Notes: a model not told the origin generated them from the sequence alone. DNA of 64,000 bases from Clostridium cuniculi (GCF_004353185.1 NZ_SMUS01000002.1:107120-171119), one strand, 5' to 3'; shown: positions 43,793-52,640, counted from the stretch's first letter. A program made the numbers and translations.

Positions 43793-45037
43793 TTATGGTA
43801 AATATACTGTTATTCTTGTACCTATTTCTTTTCTACTTACAACACTAAAATATCCATTATGATTATCAATAATCCATTTAGCTATAGATAATCCAAGACC
43901 TGTACCACCATTCTTTCTAACTCTTGCCGTATCAGCTCTAAAGAAACGTTCAAATATATGTGGTATATCTTCCGTATCCATTCCTATTCCATTATCCTGT
44001 ACAGAAAAATAAGGTTCCCCCTTATTATTTCTTCCTGTCCTAAGTACTATATTTCCTCCTGATTCTGTATATTTAGATGCATTTTCAACTAATATCCTAG
44101 CAGTTTGTTTAAGAAGTCCCACATCTCCATAAACATTAACCTCTTCTAAATTAATATAACTATATACATGTTTATCATCTATCATTTTAGATTCTTCTAC
44201 AACCTCCTTAATCATATTACTTAAAGAAAACTCTTCAATAGTAAGCTGTGTTTTACCATTAATTCCCCTTGCTAAAAATAACAACTGTTCAACTAAATTT
44301 TTCATATTTTCTGATTCAGACTTTATAGCTGTAATAGATTCATCTAATACACTTTCATCACTTTTTCCCCATCTATCAAGCATATTTGCATAACCTTGAA
44401 TTACCGAAATAGGAGTTCTAAGTTCATGTGAAGCATCTGATACAAATCTTGCTTGCTGTCTATAAGAATCCCTCATTCTATCTAGCAATTTATTAATAGC
44501 ATCTTCTAATCCCTTAAACTCACTATCTCCAATATGAATTCTTTCATCAGAAGCAACTGGGCTAATTTTTGATATAGCATCTTCTAAACTATGAAATTTT
44601 TCTTCATCAAATACCATATTACTAAGTCTCTCTGCTGTTTCCGCTATTTCATTAAGAGGCTTTAATATTTTTCTTACTCTTGCTGTTCCAAATATTATTT
44701 CTTCTAATAAAAATATACCTTCTACCATTCCAATTATTATTATTATTTTTCTTAAATTATATAAAAAATAACTAGCTGCCTTAACCATAGTTTTTCCATC
44801 ATCCCATATTACTGTATAAGTTGCTGTTTCTATTGGATAAAATTTAATTGCTCTTTCAGCATTATTTACTAGTTCTCCATAAAAGCTCTTTTCAGATTCA
44901 ATACACCATAGTCCTATTAAAATTGCCATTAAAATTGCATCAATTATGAGAAATTTAAAAAATAAATCTCTTACCTTTATGGCATTAAGCTTTATTGCAA
45001 TAGATGTAACATTCTTTGTTTTTCTTCTCTTATTCAT
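43793..45037 (-). CDS. Sensor histidine kinase, HAMP-HisKA type
   Basis: 414 residues. Two membrane segments (about 26-46 and 90-115) bracket a short extracytoplasmic loop of some 45 residues. HAMP linker, then H-box SDASHELRTPISVIQGYAN near 199-217, N-box LVENASKYTESGG, G1 DNGIGMD, F-box and G2 GGTGLGLSIAKWI. The small sensor loop suggests it detects an envelope signal or a membrane partner, possibly the co-encoded DUF4342 proteins. It overlaps the response regulator by 8 bases. Confidence 0.93.
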   Translation of the reverse strand: MNKRRKTKNVTSIAIKLNAIKVRDLFFKFLIIDAILMAILIGLWCIESEKSFYGELVNNAERAIKFYPIETATYTVIWDDGKTMVKAASYFLYNLRKIIIIIGMVEGIFLLEEIIFGTARVRKILKPLNEIAETAERLSNMVFDEEKFHSLEDAISKISPVASDERIHIGDSEFKGLEDAINKLLDRMRDSYRQQARFVSDASHELRTPISVIQGYANMLDRWGKSDESVLDESITAIKSESENMKNLVEQLLFLARGINGKTQLTIEEFSLSNMIKEVVEESKMIDDKHVYSYINLEEVNVYGDVGLLKQTARILVENASKYTESGGNIVLRTGRNNKGEPYFSVQDNGIGMDTEDIPHIFERFFRADTARVRKNGGTGLGLSIAKWIIDNHNGYFSVVSRKEIGTRITVYLP

Positions 45038-45710
45038 CTTTTATTACGTATCCTACACCACGAACTGTAGTAATTACCTTAATATTAAATCTATCATCAA
45101 TCTTTGCTCTTAAGTATCTTATATAAACATCTATTACATTTGTTTCCCCAACATAATCATAACCACATACCTTTTCCATAAGTACATCTCTAGTTAATAC
45201 TATATTTTTATTTTCCATTAATATTTTTAAAAGCATAAATTCTCTATTAGTTAATTCAATTTCTGTATTATCATAAAGCACTTTATGCCTTAATTTATCT
45301 AGAGATAATAAACCACACTTTAATGTATCTTCACTCTTTTTTACAGTAACTATTCTCTTTTTTAGAGCATTTCTTACTCTTGCAAGTAACTCTTCAATTG
45401 CAAAAGGTTTTGTTATATAATCATCTGCACCGGCATCAAGACCTGATACCTTATCCATAACAGCATCTCTTGCAGTTAGCATTATTACTGGTATATCAGA
45501 AGTTTTTCTAAGCCTTCTTAATACTTCAAGACCATTAAGTTCTGGTAACATTACATCTAAAAGAGCTAAATCTACCTCACCCTTTTCAGCAATTTCAAGA
45601 CCTTCTCTACCATTATTAACTTTTAATACTTTATATCCTTCATGAACTAACTCTAGCTCTATAAATCTTGCTATTTTTTCTTCATCTTCAACTATTAAAA
45701 TCTTAACCAT
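45030..45710 (-). CDS. OmpR-family response regulator
   Basis: 226 residues. Receiver domain with acidic pair EDEE near 8-11, phospho-acceptor Asp in LALLDVMLPELNG near 51, and Lys in ITKPFAIEEL near 100. Winged-helix DNA-binding domain at 125-226 (ELTNREFMLLKILMENKN; IDVYIRYLRAKID). Starts at the last base of the preceding stop (TAATG), so it is coupled to the DUF4342 gene. Confidence 0.95.
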   Translation of the reverse strand: MVKILIVEDEEKIARFIELELVHEGYKVLKVNNGREGLEIAEKGEVDLALLDVMLPELNGLEVLRRLRKTSDIPVIMLTARDAVMDKVSGLDAGADDYITKPFAIEELLARVRNALKKRIVTVKKSEDTLKCGLLSLDKLRHKVLYDNTEIELTNREFMLLKILMENKNIVLTRDVLMEKVCGYDYVGETNVIDVYIRYLRAKIDDRFNIKVITTVRGVGYVIKDE

Positions 45711-46258
45711 TACTTTCCTCCAACTTTCCCTTTTCCTTTAATCTTCTGCACTTCTTTTGATATTTTAATTAATATCTCATTAATTTTATCTGTATTAATC
45801 TTTTTAGATTCTATAGAAAATTCTATATCTAAAAATAATCCAATAACAACAAGAGGTATTAGTAGCCAAAATCCGAATATTAAAAGAACAATAACTACTG
45901 TAAGTGGAAATTTTAAAAAGAAATCATTTTTGCCTTTTATTTCTATAAAAATATTGTTGCAGGTATCTATAGCCTTACATATAACCTCAAAAATCCCTTC
46001 AAAGGTATTATTAGATTTATAATTACTATTTTTTTTAACTTCCTCAAAGTTATATTCTGTATTTTCTTCTTCATAACTTTCCTTATATTCATTAGTATAA
46101 AATATACTAACAGAAGGACCCTTTACCTTTCCTTGCTTCTCCAAATCTAAAATAGCATCAAGTATATCCCAATTATTTATTTCTAATACTCTTTTTGCAT
46201 CTTCATATGTTATTCCTGTCTTTTCCCTTAACTTTTCTACAAGCTTAAGCTTATCCAC
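45710..46258 (-). CDS. UBA/TS-N plus DUF4342 membrane protein (second)
   Basis: 182 residues from a GTG at 46258, chosen because GGAGG lies 7 bases upstream; an in-frame ATG at 46294 would add 12 residues. N-terminal three-helix UBA/TS-N-like motif (KTGITYEDAKRVLEINNWDILDAILDLEKQG), a charged linker, then the DUF4342-type segment with one or two membrane helices (FPLTVVIVLLIFGFWLLIPL). It resembles the gene upstream, so the two are paralogs. Cotranscribed with a two-component system. Confidence 0.75.
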   Translation of the reverse strand: MDKLKLVEKLREKTGITYEDAKRVLEINNWDILDAILDLEKQGKVKGPSVSIFYTNEYKESYEEENTEYNFEEVKKNSNYKSNNTFEGIFEVICKAIDTCNNIFIEIKGKNDFFLKFPLTVVIVLLIFGFWLLIPLVVIGLFLDIEFSIESKKINTDKINEILIKISKEVQKIKGKGKVGGK

Positions 46259-46405
46259 AAATTTTCCTCCAGCCTTTACTTTATAATAATTCATCTTAAA
46301 TTTATCCTTATTTATTAAATTATACCATCCGGTAAAATATTTCTAAAGATTTCATAAAAAGAAAAAGACCTTGAGTTATCTTCAAAGCCTATTTCTTATA
46401 ATATT

Positions 46406-46945
46406 CTACTTTCCTTCATATCCTTTTTTAAAATCTTTTTTTATAGTATCTGCTGATTCTGATACCTTTTCAAAAACATCATTTACTCCATCATAATTCA
46501 TATTAGGTCCTTCAATTGAATACTTATACCCACAGAATAAACCTATTATTAATAATACTACAGTTGGTGGCATAAAGAATAATAATAAAAGTATTGATAT
46601 TGTTAAAGATATTCTTATTGGTTTTTCATTATCTTTTTTAATTTCAAAATAATTCTTGTTTCCCTTAGCTATAATTTTTCCTAAACCTTTAAATATTCTT
46701 CCAATAACTTCTCCAATTCCACCATAGCTTTCGTGGTTTTTTTTAGTGTTGTCATCTTTCTTTTGATCCTCTTCTTTTACTTCAATAATAGTAGTAGTAT
46801 CATTATTTTCTACTTTTCCACTTCTCTCTAAATATATTATTGAATCTAAAAGATCCCAATTACATCTCTCTAATACTTCTTGTGCTTCTTCATAAGTTAC
46901 ATGAGCCTTTTCCATTAATTTTTTAATCATTTCATTTCTTTCCAT
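46406..46945 (-). CDS. UBA/TS-N plus DUF4342 membrane protein (first)
   Basis: 179 residues. UBA/TS-N-like N-terminus (AHVTYEEAQEVLERCNWDLLDSIIYLERSGK), acidic/Asn-rich linker, DUF4342 segment with a membrane hairpin (ISLTISILLLLFFMPPTVVLLIIGLF) and a C-terminal amphipathic tail. Head of the four-gene run DUF4342-DUF4342-regulator-kinase. Function unknown; the association suggests it modulates or is controlled by the kinase. Confidence 0.75.
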   Translation of the reverse strand: MERNEMIKKLMEKAHVTYEEAQEVLERCNWDLLDSIIYLERSGKVENNDTTTIIEVKEEDQKKDDNTKKNHESYGGIGEVIGRIFKGLGKIIAKGNKNYFEIKKDNEKPIRISLTISILLLLFFMPPTVVLLIIGLFCGYKYSIEGPNMNYDGVNDVFEKVSESADTIKKDFKKGYEGK

Positions 46946-47166
46946 TTATATAACCTCCCTAAATTTGCTTTCCTCATTTACTATGGTTATATAATACGTT
47001 TAATAAATTAATCTAAAATATAAGAAAGATTAAAATTAGATTAAAATTAACTGTAAGTAATATCATAATAATAGTTGATTTATGAAATATTGTTGTATTT
47101 GTAAAATAAAGTATTATAATTTAATTGTATTATTTATACAATTATATAATAAGGAGGGATATACAT

Positions 47167-48084
47167 ATGAAAAAAATAGCAGTTTTGTTTCCCATAATTT
47201 CTGGTGGATTATGGGGTTCTGCAGGAATATTCATTAGAAAATTAAGTGACTTTGGTTTAAATAGTTATACTATAATTTCTTCAAGAGTCTTAATTGCCTT
47301 AATTATTCTATTTATTGGAATTCTAATATTAGATAAATCATTACTAAAAATAAAATTAAAGGATGCATGGGTCTTCATGGCATCTGGTATCTTGGGTATG
47401 CTAGGACTAAATTTTTGCTATAATGAATCAGTAAACCACTTATCATTATCATTAGCAGCAGTATTACTTAGTCTTTCTCCAATATTCGTAATATTTATAG
47501 CAGCAATACTTTTTAAAGAAAAAATTACTCTACGTAAAATAAGTTGTATGCTATTAGCAATTTTAGGCTGCGTACTTGCTAGTGGTCTTTTAGAAAATAA
47601 TAGTGGAATGAAATTATCTGCAATTGGAATTTTAATAGGATTACTTTCTGCATTCTTTTATGCTCTATATAGCGTAGTATCTAAAATTGCAATGGGTAAG
47701 GGATATGAAGCACTTACTATTACATTCTATAGCTTACTAACTCTTGAAATTGTTTTATTACCATTTACAGATTGGAATATACTTAAGGATTTTGTAATCT
47801 CAGCACCAGTAAATAATTCTATATTTATGTTATTACATTCAGTATTCACATCTGTATTACCATATGTACTTTATACAGTATCTTTAAGTTACATAGAAGC
47901 TGGAAAGACATCTATCCTAGCTGCAGGTGGTGAACCCATATCTGCTATGCTTTTAGGAATGTTATTCTTTTCAGAAGTTCCTACTATATTATCTTTAATA
48001 GGCTTAATATTAACTATTGTTGCTTTATCACTACTATGTATGCCATCAAAAAATCAAGTAGATGAATTAACTATGGCTAATTAA
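47167..48084 (+). CDS. EamA/DMT-family transporter
   Basis: 305 residues from the ATG at 47167 with AGGAGGGA upstream; an in-frame ATG at 47125 precedes that site. Ten membrane segments in two EamA repeats (SGGLWGSAGIFIRKLSDFG; IGLLSAFFYALYSVVSKIA). Drug/metabolite superfamily, probably exporting an amino acid or metabolite. Convergent with the flavin reductase gene, sharing its terminator. Confidence 0.9.
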   Translation: MKKIAVLFPIISGGLWGSAGIFIRKLSDFGLNSYTIISSRVLIALIILFIGILILDKSLLKIKLKDAWVFMASGILGMLGLNFCYNESVNHLSLSLAAVLLSLSPIFVIFIAAILFKEKITLRKISCMLLAILGCVLASGLLENNSGMKLSAIGILIGLLSAFFYALYSVVSKIAMGKGYEALTITFYSLLTLEIVLLPFTDWNILKDFVISAPVNNSIFMLLHSVFTSVLPYVLYTVSLSYIEAGKTSILAAGGEPISAMLLGMLFFSEVPTILSLIGLILTIVALSLLCMPSKNQVDELTMAN

Positions 48085-48142
48085 AAATATGTGTTTAACT
48101 CAATAAGAACACATTTTCAATTATTATGAAATCATAAATATA

Positions 48143-48172
48143 ATAAAACCCAGCTGATTCCTCAACTGGGTT
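48143..48172. terminator. Bidirectional terminator between EamA and the flavin reductase
   Basis: AAAACCCAG (48143-48151) pairs with CTGGGTTTT (48164-48172), with T and A runs outside on either strand. Confidence 0.8.
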
Positions 48173-48191
48173 TTCTACATTTCATATTTTA

Positions 48192-50195
48192 TTATAGAGC
48201 GCCAATTCTCTTAAGTGTATCAGTGATATGTCTACCTTCTTCAACACCTTCAATAATTCTTCTAGCTCTAACACTATCACCAATGTTAACAACTTCTACA
48301 TTAGTTTCAGCAAAGTTTTCTTGTAATTGTGCCATTAATGGAGAATATGCTCTCATTCCTAAACATACAAATCCATAATCAAAGTTAATTTCTTCATCTA
48401 CACCATCTTTATTAACTATAAAGCTGCTATCTTTTATTTCTAATAATGAAGTTTCAACTCTTACATCTACTTCCTTCTTCTTAAGCATAGTCATAAAGTC
48501 AAGCTTAGTTATTACGTCCATTCCATTTCCTACAGCTGGCATTCTTTCAACTATAGTAACTTGAGCACCCTTGTGAGCAAAGTATTCAACTACATCTAGT
48601 CCAACTGCTCCTCCACCGATAACTCCTATTTTCTTTCCTTCTAAGTCCATTCCATTGAACTTTTCAATATTGCTTATTAATCCAAATATTGATAATACTT
48701 TTGAATCTTCTTTATCAACTCTATCATGTAATCCTGTAATTGGAGGTAAAAGAGGAGTTGATCCTGTAGCATTAACAACTACATCTGGTTTTAAATTTTC
48801 TATTGCTTCTATTGTAGCAGTAGTATTTGTAAATATATAAAGATTTCTTAATTTCTTAGCTCTATTAATTAAGTAATCTGGGAAATCATTAATTCTATCT
48901 TTAGCTGGTAATTTAGCTATTTCTCTAGCTAATCCACCTAAGTAAGGCTTAGCTTCAAATAAGAAAGTTGTACATCCAACTTCAGCAGCAGTACAAGCAG
49001 CCTCTAATCCTGCAGTTCCTCCACCAATAACAACAACATTTACTGGCTTGTTTACTTTCATAGAAGTATGTGCTTCTTCTCCTAATATAACTTCTGGATT
49101 TATTGTACATCTTATTGGTCTATTTATCCCTATTCTGTGACCTGCACATCCAATATTACAAGATATACATTTTCTTAATTCATCTTCTCTTCCACTCTTA
49201 ACTTTGTTAACCCATTCTGGATCAGCTATAAGTCCACGTCCCATTGCTAATAAATCAGCATGTCCTTCTTCTAATATCTTTTCAGCAACCTTTGGATTTC
49301 TGATGTTTCCTGATGTTATAACTGGCTTATTGAACTTCTCTTTAAAAGCCTTAGCCATGTATGAACGCCATCCATCCTTTAAGTAGTTAGCATCTATTTG
49401 ATATTGTAGTGTATCATTAACTGCAGCTGATACATTTAATATGTCAATTTCATCAACAAGATATTCCATCATTTCTAATGTATCTTCTAATGTATTTCCA
49501 CCTTCCATGAATTCATCTGCACTAAATCTAAAGCTTATTGGGAACATTGGTCCCACTGCAGCTCTAACTTTTTCTAATACTAACTTAGGGAATCTTACTC
49601 TATTTTCTAAACTTCCACCAAACTCATCAGTTCTCTTGTTATATAAAGGTGATAAGAATTGGCATAGTAAATATGAGTGTCCTCCATGAATTTCAACTGC
49701 ATCAAATCCAGCCATTTGTGCTCTTTTTGCAGCTTCTGCATACTTATCAGCAATTGCGTATATTTCTTCAACTGTTAATGGTCTTGGAATAGCTCCACCA
49801 GTTTTTGAAGGAATATCTGAAGATGATACTGGAGTATTTCCTTCTATTCTTGATGGTACAGCTGATGCTCCAGAATGATTTATTTGAATAGCAACACAAG
49901 CACCATGTCTATGTAATCTTTCAGTTAATCTAAATAAATTTGGTATGTATCTATCATGATCTAATCTAATTTGAGTTGTTCCGTTTGAACCCATTGGAAA
50001 ATCAACACAAGCATTTTCTACTATTATTAAACCAGTTCCACCTTTAGCTCTCTTTTCATAATATTGTACATGCTCTTCAGTGAAATCTCCCATTGCTCCA
50101 CCGTAATTAGTTCCCATTGGAGGCATAGCAATTCTGTTTCTGATAGTCATATTTTTTATTGTTAATGGTGTAAATATGTTTTGGTACTTATTCAT
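48192..50195 (-). CDS. Old-yellow-enzyme-type FMN/FAD/4Fe-4S reductase (2,4-dienoyl-CoA reductase family)
   Basis: 667 residues. TIM-barrel FMN domain 1-340 (NRIAMPPMGTNYG; FDAVEIHGGHSYLLCQFLSP), a 4Fe-4S cluster motif CISCNIGC with a later Cys in RPIRCTINP near 341-363, then FAD (VVVIGGGTAGLEAACTAAE near 385) and NAD(P)H (IGVIGGGAVGLDVVEYFAHKG near 523) domains. The family reduces activated C=C bonds. It lies after aroE-aroQ with its own promoter and LysR-type box, so an unsaturated product of quinate/shikimate metabolism is a plausible substrate. That is inference; the true acceptor is unknown. Confidence 0.88.
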   Translation of the reverse strand: MNKYQNIFTPLTIKNMTIRNRIAMPPMGTNYGGAMGDFTEEHVQYYEKRAKGGTGLIIVENACVDFPMGSNGTTQIRLDHDRYIPNLFRLTERLHRHGACVAIQINHSGASAVPSRIEGNTPVSSSDIPSKTGGAIPRPLTVEEIYAIADKYAEAAKRAQMAGFDAVEIHGGHSYLLCQFLSPLYNKRTDEFGGSLENRVRFPKLVLEKVRAAVGPMFPISFRFSADEFMEGGNTLEDTLEMMEYLVDEIDILNVSAAVNDTLQYQIDANYLKDGWRSYMAKAFKEKFNKPVITSGNIRNPKVAEKILEEGHADLLAMGRGLIADPEWVNKVKSGREDELRKCISCNIGCAGHRIGINRPIRCTINPEVILGEEAHTSMKVNKPVNVVVIGGGTAGLEAACTAAEVGCTTFLFEAKPYLGGLAREIAKLPAKDRINDFPDYLINRAKKLRNLYIFTNTTATIEAIENLKPDVVVNATGSTPLLPPITGLHDRVDKEDSKVLSIFGLISNIEKFNGMDLEGKKIGVIGGGAVGLDVVEYFAHKGAQVTIVERMPAVGNGMDVITKLDFMTMLKKKEVDVRVETSLLEIKDSSFIVNKDGVDEEINFDYGFVCLGMRAYSPLMAQLQENFAETNVEVVNIGDSVRARRIIEGVEEGRHITDTLKRIGAL

Positions 50196-50262
50196 CCTAC
50201 ATTCTCCTATAAATATATATTGATAAAGTTTTAACTTTCATTTTCATATAATTCCTTATTTA

Positions 50263-50292
50263 AGTATAACTCTTTAAAAGCTATAAATCTAA
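50263..50292 (-). promoter_or_regulatory. Candidate promoter of the flavin reductase
   Basis: On the minus strand TTAGAT (plus 50287-50292) and TATACT (plus 50263-50268), spaced 18. The predicted start near 50256 puts the LysR-type box at 50314-50328 centred at about -65. Confidence 0.45.
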
Positions 50293-50313
50293 TGAATATT
50301 TTTATGTTTTTTT

Positions 50314-50328
50314 ATAGATATATTCTAT
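50314..50328. promoter_or_regulatory. LysR-type box 2 before the flavin reductase
   Basis: ATAGATATATTCTAT, the same ATAGAT-N5-CTAT core as at 20223. It lies 119 bases before the reductase start, between it and the aroQ terminator. Confidence 0.6.
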
Positions 50329-50351
50329 TGATTTATAAAAAAATTAAAAAA

Positions 50352-50373
50352 GGCTGTGCATATTGCAACAGCC
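50352..50373 (-). terminator. Terminator of aroQ
   Basis: GGCTG pairs with CAGCC around a smaller TGC/GCA stem. On the minus strand it is followed by TTTTTTAATTTTTTT. It separates aroQ from the reductase gene. Confidence 0.8.
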
Positions 50374-50389
50374 ATCATTTGCTAAAATC

Positions 50390-50836
50390 TTACTTGTTTC
50401 TAGTGATATAGTCTTCTAAAGCTTCCATTGCTAAAACATAACCTTTTTCACCAAATCCACACATTTGTCCGATACAAGCTGGAGCCGTTTTAGATTCTTT
50501 TCTAAATTCTTCTCTAGCATGTACATTTGAAATATGAACTTCAACTGTTGGAATTCCTGTGTTTCCTTTTATTGCATCATGTAAAGCTATGCTGTAGTGA
50601 GTGTATGCTCCTGGATTTATAACAACTCCATCAAACTTTTCAAAATATGCTCTTTGTAAGAAATCTATCATAGTTCCTTCGCAGTTACTTTGAAGAAGAG
50701 TAACTTCATGTCCTCTCTTTTCTCCTTCTTCTTTTATATATTCACATATTTCAGTAAAGCTCTTTGTTCCGTATATTCCCTTTTCTCTAACACCTATCAT
50801 GTTTATGTTTGGTCCGTTTATTACCATGAATTTCAT
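50390..50836 (-). CDS. aroQ: Type II 3-dehydroquinate dehydratase
   Basis: 148 residues, normal for the small type II enzyme. It interconverts 3-dehydroquinate and 3-dehydroshikimate. Motifs: GPNINMIGVREKGIYG near 8-23 with the catalytic Tyr, QSNCEGTMIDFLQRA near 49, NPGAYTHYSIALHDAI near 76 and VEVHISNVHAREEFR near 99 with the catalytic His. Type II enzymes serve both shikimate synthesis and quinate breakdown. Its place behind a YdiB-like dehydrogenase, away from other aro genes, favours a catabolic role. Confidence 0.95.
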   Translation of the reverse strand: MKFMVINGPNINMIGVREKGIYGTKSFTEICEYIKEEGEKRGHEVTLLQSNCEGTMIDFLQRAYFEKFDGVVINPGAYTHYSIALHDAIKGNTGIPTVEVHISNVHAREEFRKESKTAPACIGQMCGFGEKGYVLAMEALEDYITRNK

Positions 50837-50931
50837 ATCTATTTCCTCCCAAATTTTAATTATATTCTTTTAATTTTTCGTAAAACTATTAATGTTGCTA
50901 TAAATAACTTCTAATTTCCTAATTTAAAATC

Positions 50932-51801
50932 TTATTTGCTTTCAAATAAGAACTCTTTCATGTGTTCTATTGGCATTTCTTGTCCAGTCCAGCATTTGAA
51001 TGCTTCTGCACCTTGGAATAACATCATTCCTAATCCATTAATTGTTGGGCATCCAACTTCTTCTGCTAATTCTAATAATCTAGTTTTTGCTGGTTGATAT
51101 ACAACGTCACTTACTATAAGATCTGGTCTTAACATATCTTTTTCTATGTAAGTTTGACCAACGTATGGTTTCATACCCATTCCAGTACCATTTGTGAATA
51201 TTACAGAGTCAGCAATTTCTGCTCTTAAAGCTTCTTTATCTTCTAATCTAAATAACTTAGCTTTACAGTTAGTTTTTTCATTTATCTTCTTAACTGTTTC
51301 TTCTGCTCTTGCAAAGAATTCATCATCTTGGTTGAATATTGAAAGTTCAGCTACTCCATCTAAAGCTGCTTGGATACAAATTGCTGTAGCTGCTCCACCA
51401 GCTCCAACTATAGTCATTTTCTTACCTATAATATCGAATCCAGCATCACTTAATGATCTCATATATCCAACACCATCAGTAATATGTCCAGTTAAAACAC
51501 CATCATCATTTATAACTGTATTTACAGCACCTGCTAATTCTGCAGCTGGAGTTAATTTATCTAAGTATTTATGAATAACAGTTTTATTTGGCATTGATAC
51601 ATTGCAGCCTCTAGCTTGCATTGCTCTTAAACCTTTTACTGCATCCTCTAATCCTTCATTTCCAACTTCAAATGCAAGATAAGCATAATCTAATCCTAAA
51701 TATCTAAATGCTTCATTGTGCATTTTAGGTGAGCTTGTATGCTTAATTGGCGTTGCTAATAATCCTATTAATGTAGTATAACCTGAAATACGTCTTTCCA
51801 T
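50932..51801 (-). CDS. Shikimate/quinate dehydrogenase, YdiB-like
   Basis: 289 residues. Shikimate site: LLATPIKHTSSPKMHNEAF with SSP near 23-25, SMPNKTVIHKYLD with catalytic Lys near 72, NTV and TDG. NAD(P) Rossmann GAGGAATAICIQAAL near 134. Residues and length follow E. coli YdiB (GLMAYPIRHSLSP, VSMPNK, GMLLWQGAEQF in my memory) more closely than biosynthetic AroE; the C-terminal GMMLFQGAEAFKCWTG is very similar. YdiB oxidises quinate and shikimate with NAD or NADP. First gene of the run, with a LysR-type box at about -65. Confidence 0.88.
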   Translation of the reverse strand: MERRISGYTTLIGLLATPIKHTSSPKMHNEAFRYLGLDYAYLAFEVGNEGLEDAVKGLRAMQARGCNVSMPNKTVIHKYLDKLTPAAELAGAVNTVINDDGVLTGHITDGVGYMRSLSDAGFDIIGKKMTIVGAGGAATAICIQAALDGVAELSIFNQDDEFFARAEETVKKINEKTNCKAKLFRLEDKEALRAEIADSVIFTNGTGMGMKPYVGQTYIEKDMLRPDLIVSDVVYQPAKTRLLELAEEVGCPTINGLGMMLFQGAEAFKCWTGQEMPIEHMKEFLFESK

Positions 51802-51922
51802 TGTATTCTCTCCTTTATCTCAATAGCTTCTTTATATTTAAGCTACTATAATCTCTTTGATACTTCTTAGTATTCTTAAAAAAAATAATGAACGTTAAAT
51901 ATTTAACACTTAATTTACTTTT

Positions 51923-51952
51923 ATTATATTCCAGTATCTTATAGTAATCCAA
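51923..51952 (-). promoter_or_regulatory. Candidate promoter of the YdiB-like gene
   Basis: On the minus strand TTGGAT (plus 51947-51952) and a perfect TATAAT (plus 51923-51928), spaced 18. Predicted start near 51916. Confidence 0.5.
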
Positions 51953-51973
51953 TTGATTTTAACAACATTATCT

Positions 51974-51988
51974 ATAGATATAGGCTAT
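51974..51988. promoter_or_regulatory. LysR-type box 3 before the YdiB-like gene
   Basis: ATAGATATAGGCTAT, core ATAGAT-N5-CTAT. Centre about 65 bases upstream of the predicted transcription start, the standard LysR activator position. Confidence 0.65.
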
Positions 51989-52066
51989 ATATTAATCATA
52001 TTATATAATTATACTTTATAAATTTATATGAATAATAAAATATTTCCTCTTCAAATATATAAAAAT

Positions 52067-52105
52067 AATGATGAATTCTAGATATACCTATCTTAATTCA
52101 TCATT
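52067..52105 (-). terminator. Terminator of the small zinc-finger gene
   Basis: AATGATGAATT (52067-52077) pairs with 52095-52105. On the minus strand it is followed by ATTTTTATA. Confidence 0.75.
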
Positions 52106-52115
52106 AATAAACTAT

Positions 52116-52301
52116 CTATGCAATTGACTCTTTATTTTTCTTAATCCAATTATAGTACTTTTCTTGGCACTCTATAGAACAAAACCTATTTCCGTTCCAA
52201 TAATCTATATAATTAGTATCTTCATTACAAACACTGCACTTAAGTGTTTCTTTAACTTCCATCATATTATATTGCCCCTTATTTAATTTGTTAAACTTCA
52301 T
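52116..52301 (-). CDS. Small zinc-finger protein (FCS-like)
   Basis: 61 residues with CSVC near 22-25 and FCSIEC near 40-45, a four-cysteine treble-clef/FCS-type finger, then a basic tail (YYNWIKKNKES). Two starts are possible: 52301 behind GGGGG, or an ATG 12 codons later behind AAGGGGC. It lies between the dehydrogenase and the symporter and shares the region with LysR-type boxes 4 and 5. Role unknown. Confidence 0.6.
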   Translation of the reverse strand: MKFNKLNKGQYNMMEVKETLKCSVCNEDTNYIDYWNGNRFCSIECQEKYYNWIKKNKESIA

Positions 52302-52373
52302 CTCATATGCCCCCTTATAATTAAATCATTATATATATTTTATCACTTTTAAATCTAATTAGTAATTCTTTTT

Positions 52374-52410
52374 ATAGATACTTTCTATTAATTTGATAGT
52401 TTTTATCTAT
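52374..52410. promoter_or_regulatory. LysR-type boxes 4 and 5 before the symporter
   Basis: ATAGATACTTTCTAT (52374-52388) and ATAGTTTTTATCTAT (52396-52410). The first is ATAGAT-N5-CTAT on the plus strand, the second the same on the minus strand. They start 22 bases apart, about two helical turns, as expected for a LysR tetramer. Confidence 0.65.
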
Positions 52411-52479
52411 AGTTTTTTTCTTAAATTCATTTACTACTTTTCATATATACTTTTAATATCACATTAATTAGTTAAATTA

Positions 52480-52508
52480 TTGACATATTATTTTATCTAA
52501 TATATTAT
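52480..52508 (+). promoter_or_regulatory. Candidate promoter of the symporter
   Basis: A perfect TTGACA (52480-52485), 17-base spacer and TATTAT (52503-52508). An alternative -10 TATACT at 52446-52451 lies closer to the LysR-type boxes. Confidence 0.5.
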
Positions 52509-52640
52509 TTATCATAACGTTAAATAATTATATTCCTTTAATAAAATATTCAACACTTAATTTTTAATATGTTAATTTACAACCTTTACATAGATTGTTT
52601 GTTAACATAATTATAATATTAATTATTGGGAGATAATTTT

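Larger units (their letters stand above)
51802..52115. other. Intergenic region upstream of the YdiB-like gene
   Basis: 314 bases without a gene. Contains the promoter and LysR-type box 3 of the dehydrogenase (minus strand) and the terminator of the small zinc-finger gene at 52067-52105. Nothing else recognised. Confidence 0.6.
52302..52640. other. Divergent intergenic region before the symporter
   Basis: 339 bases without a gene, holding LysR-type boxes 4 and 5 and a promoter for the symporter. The remainder is AT-rich with no gene seen. Confidence 0.6.
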
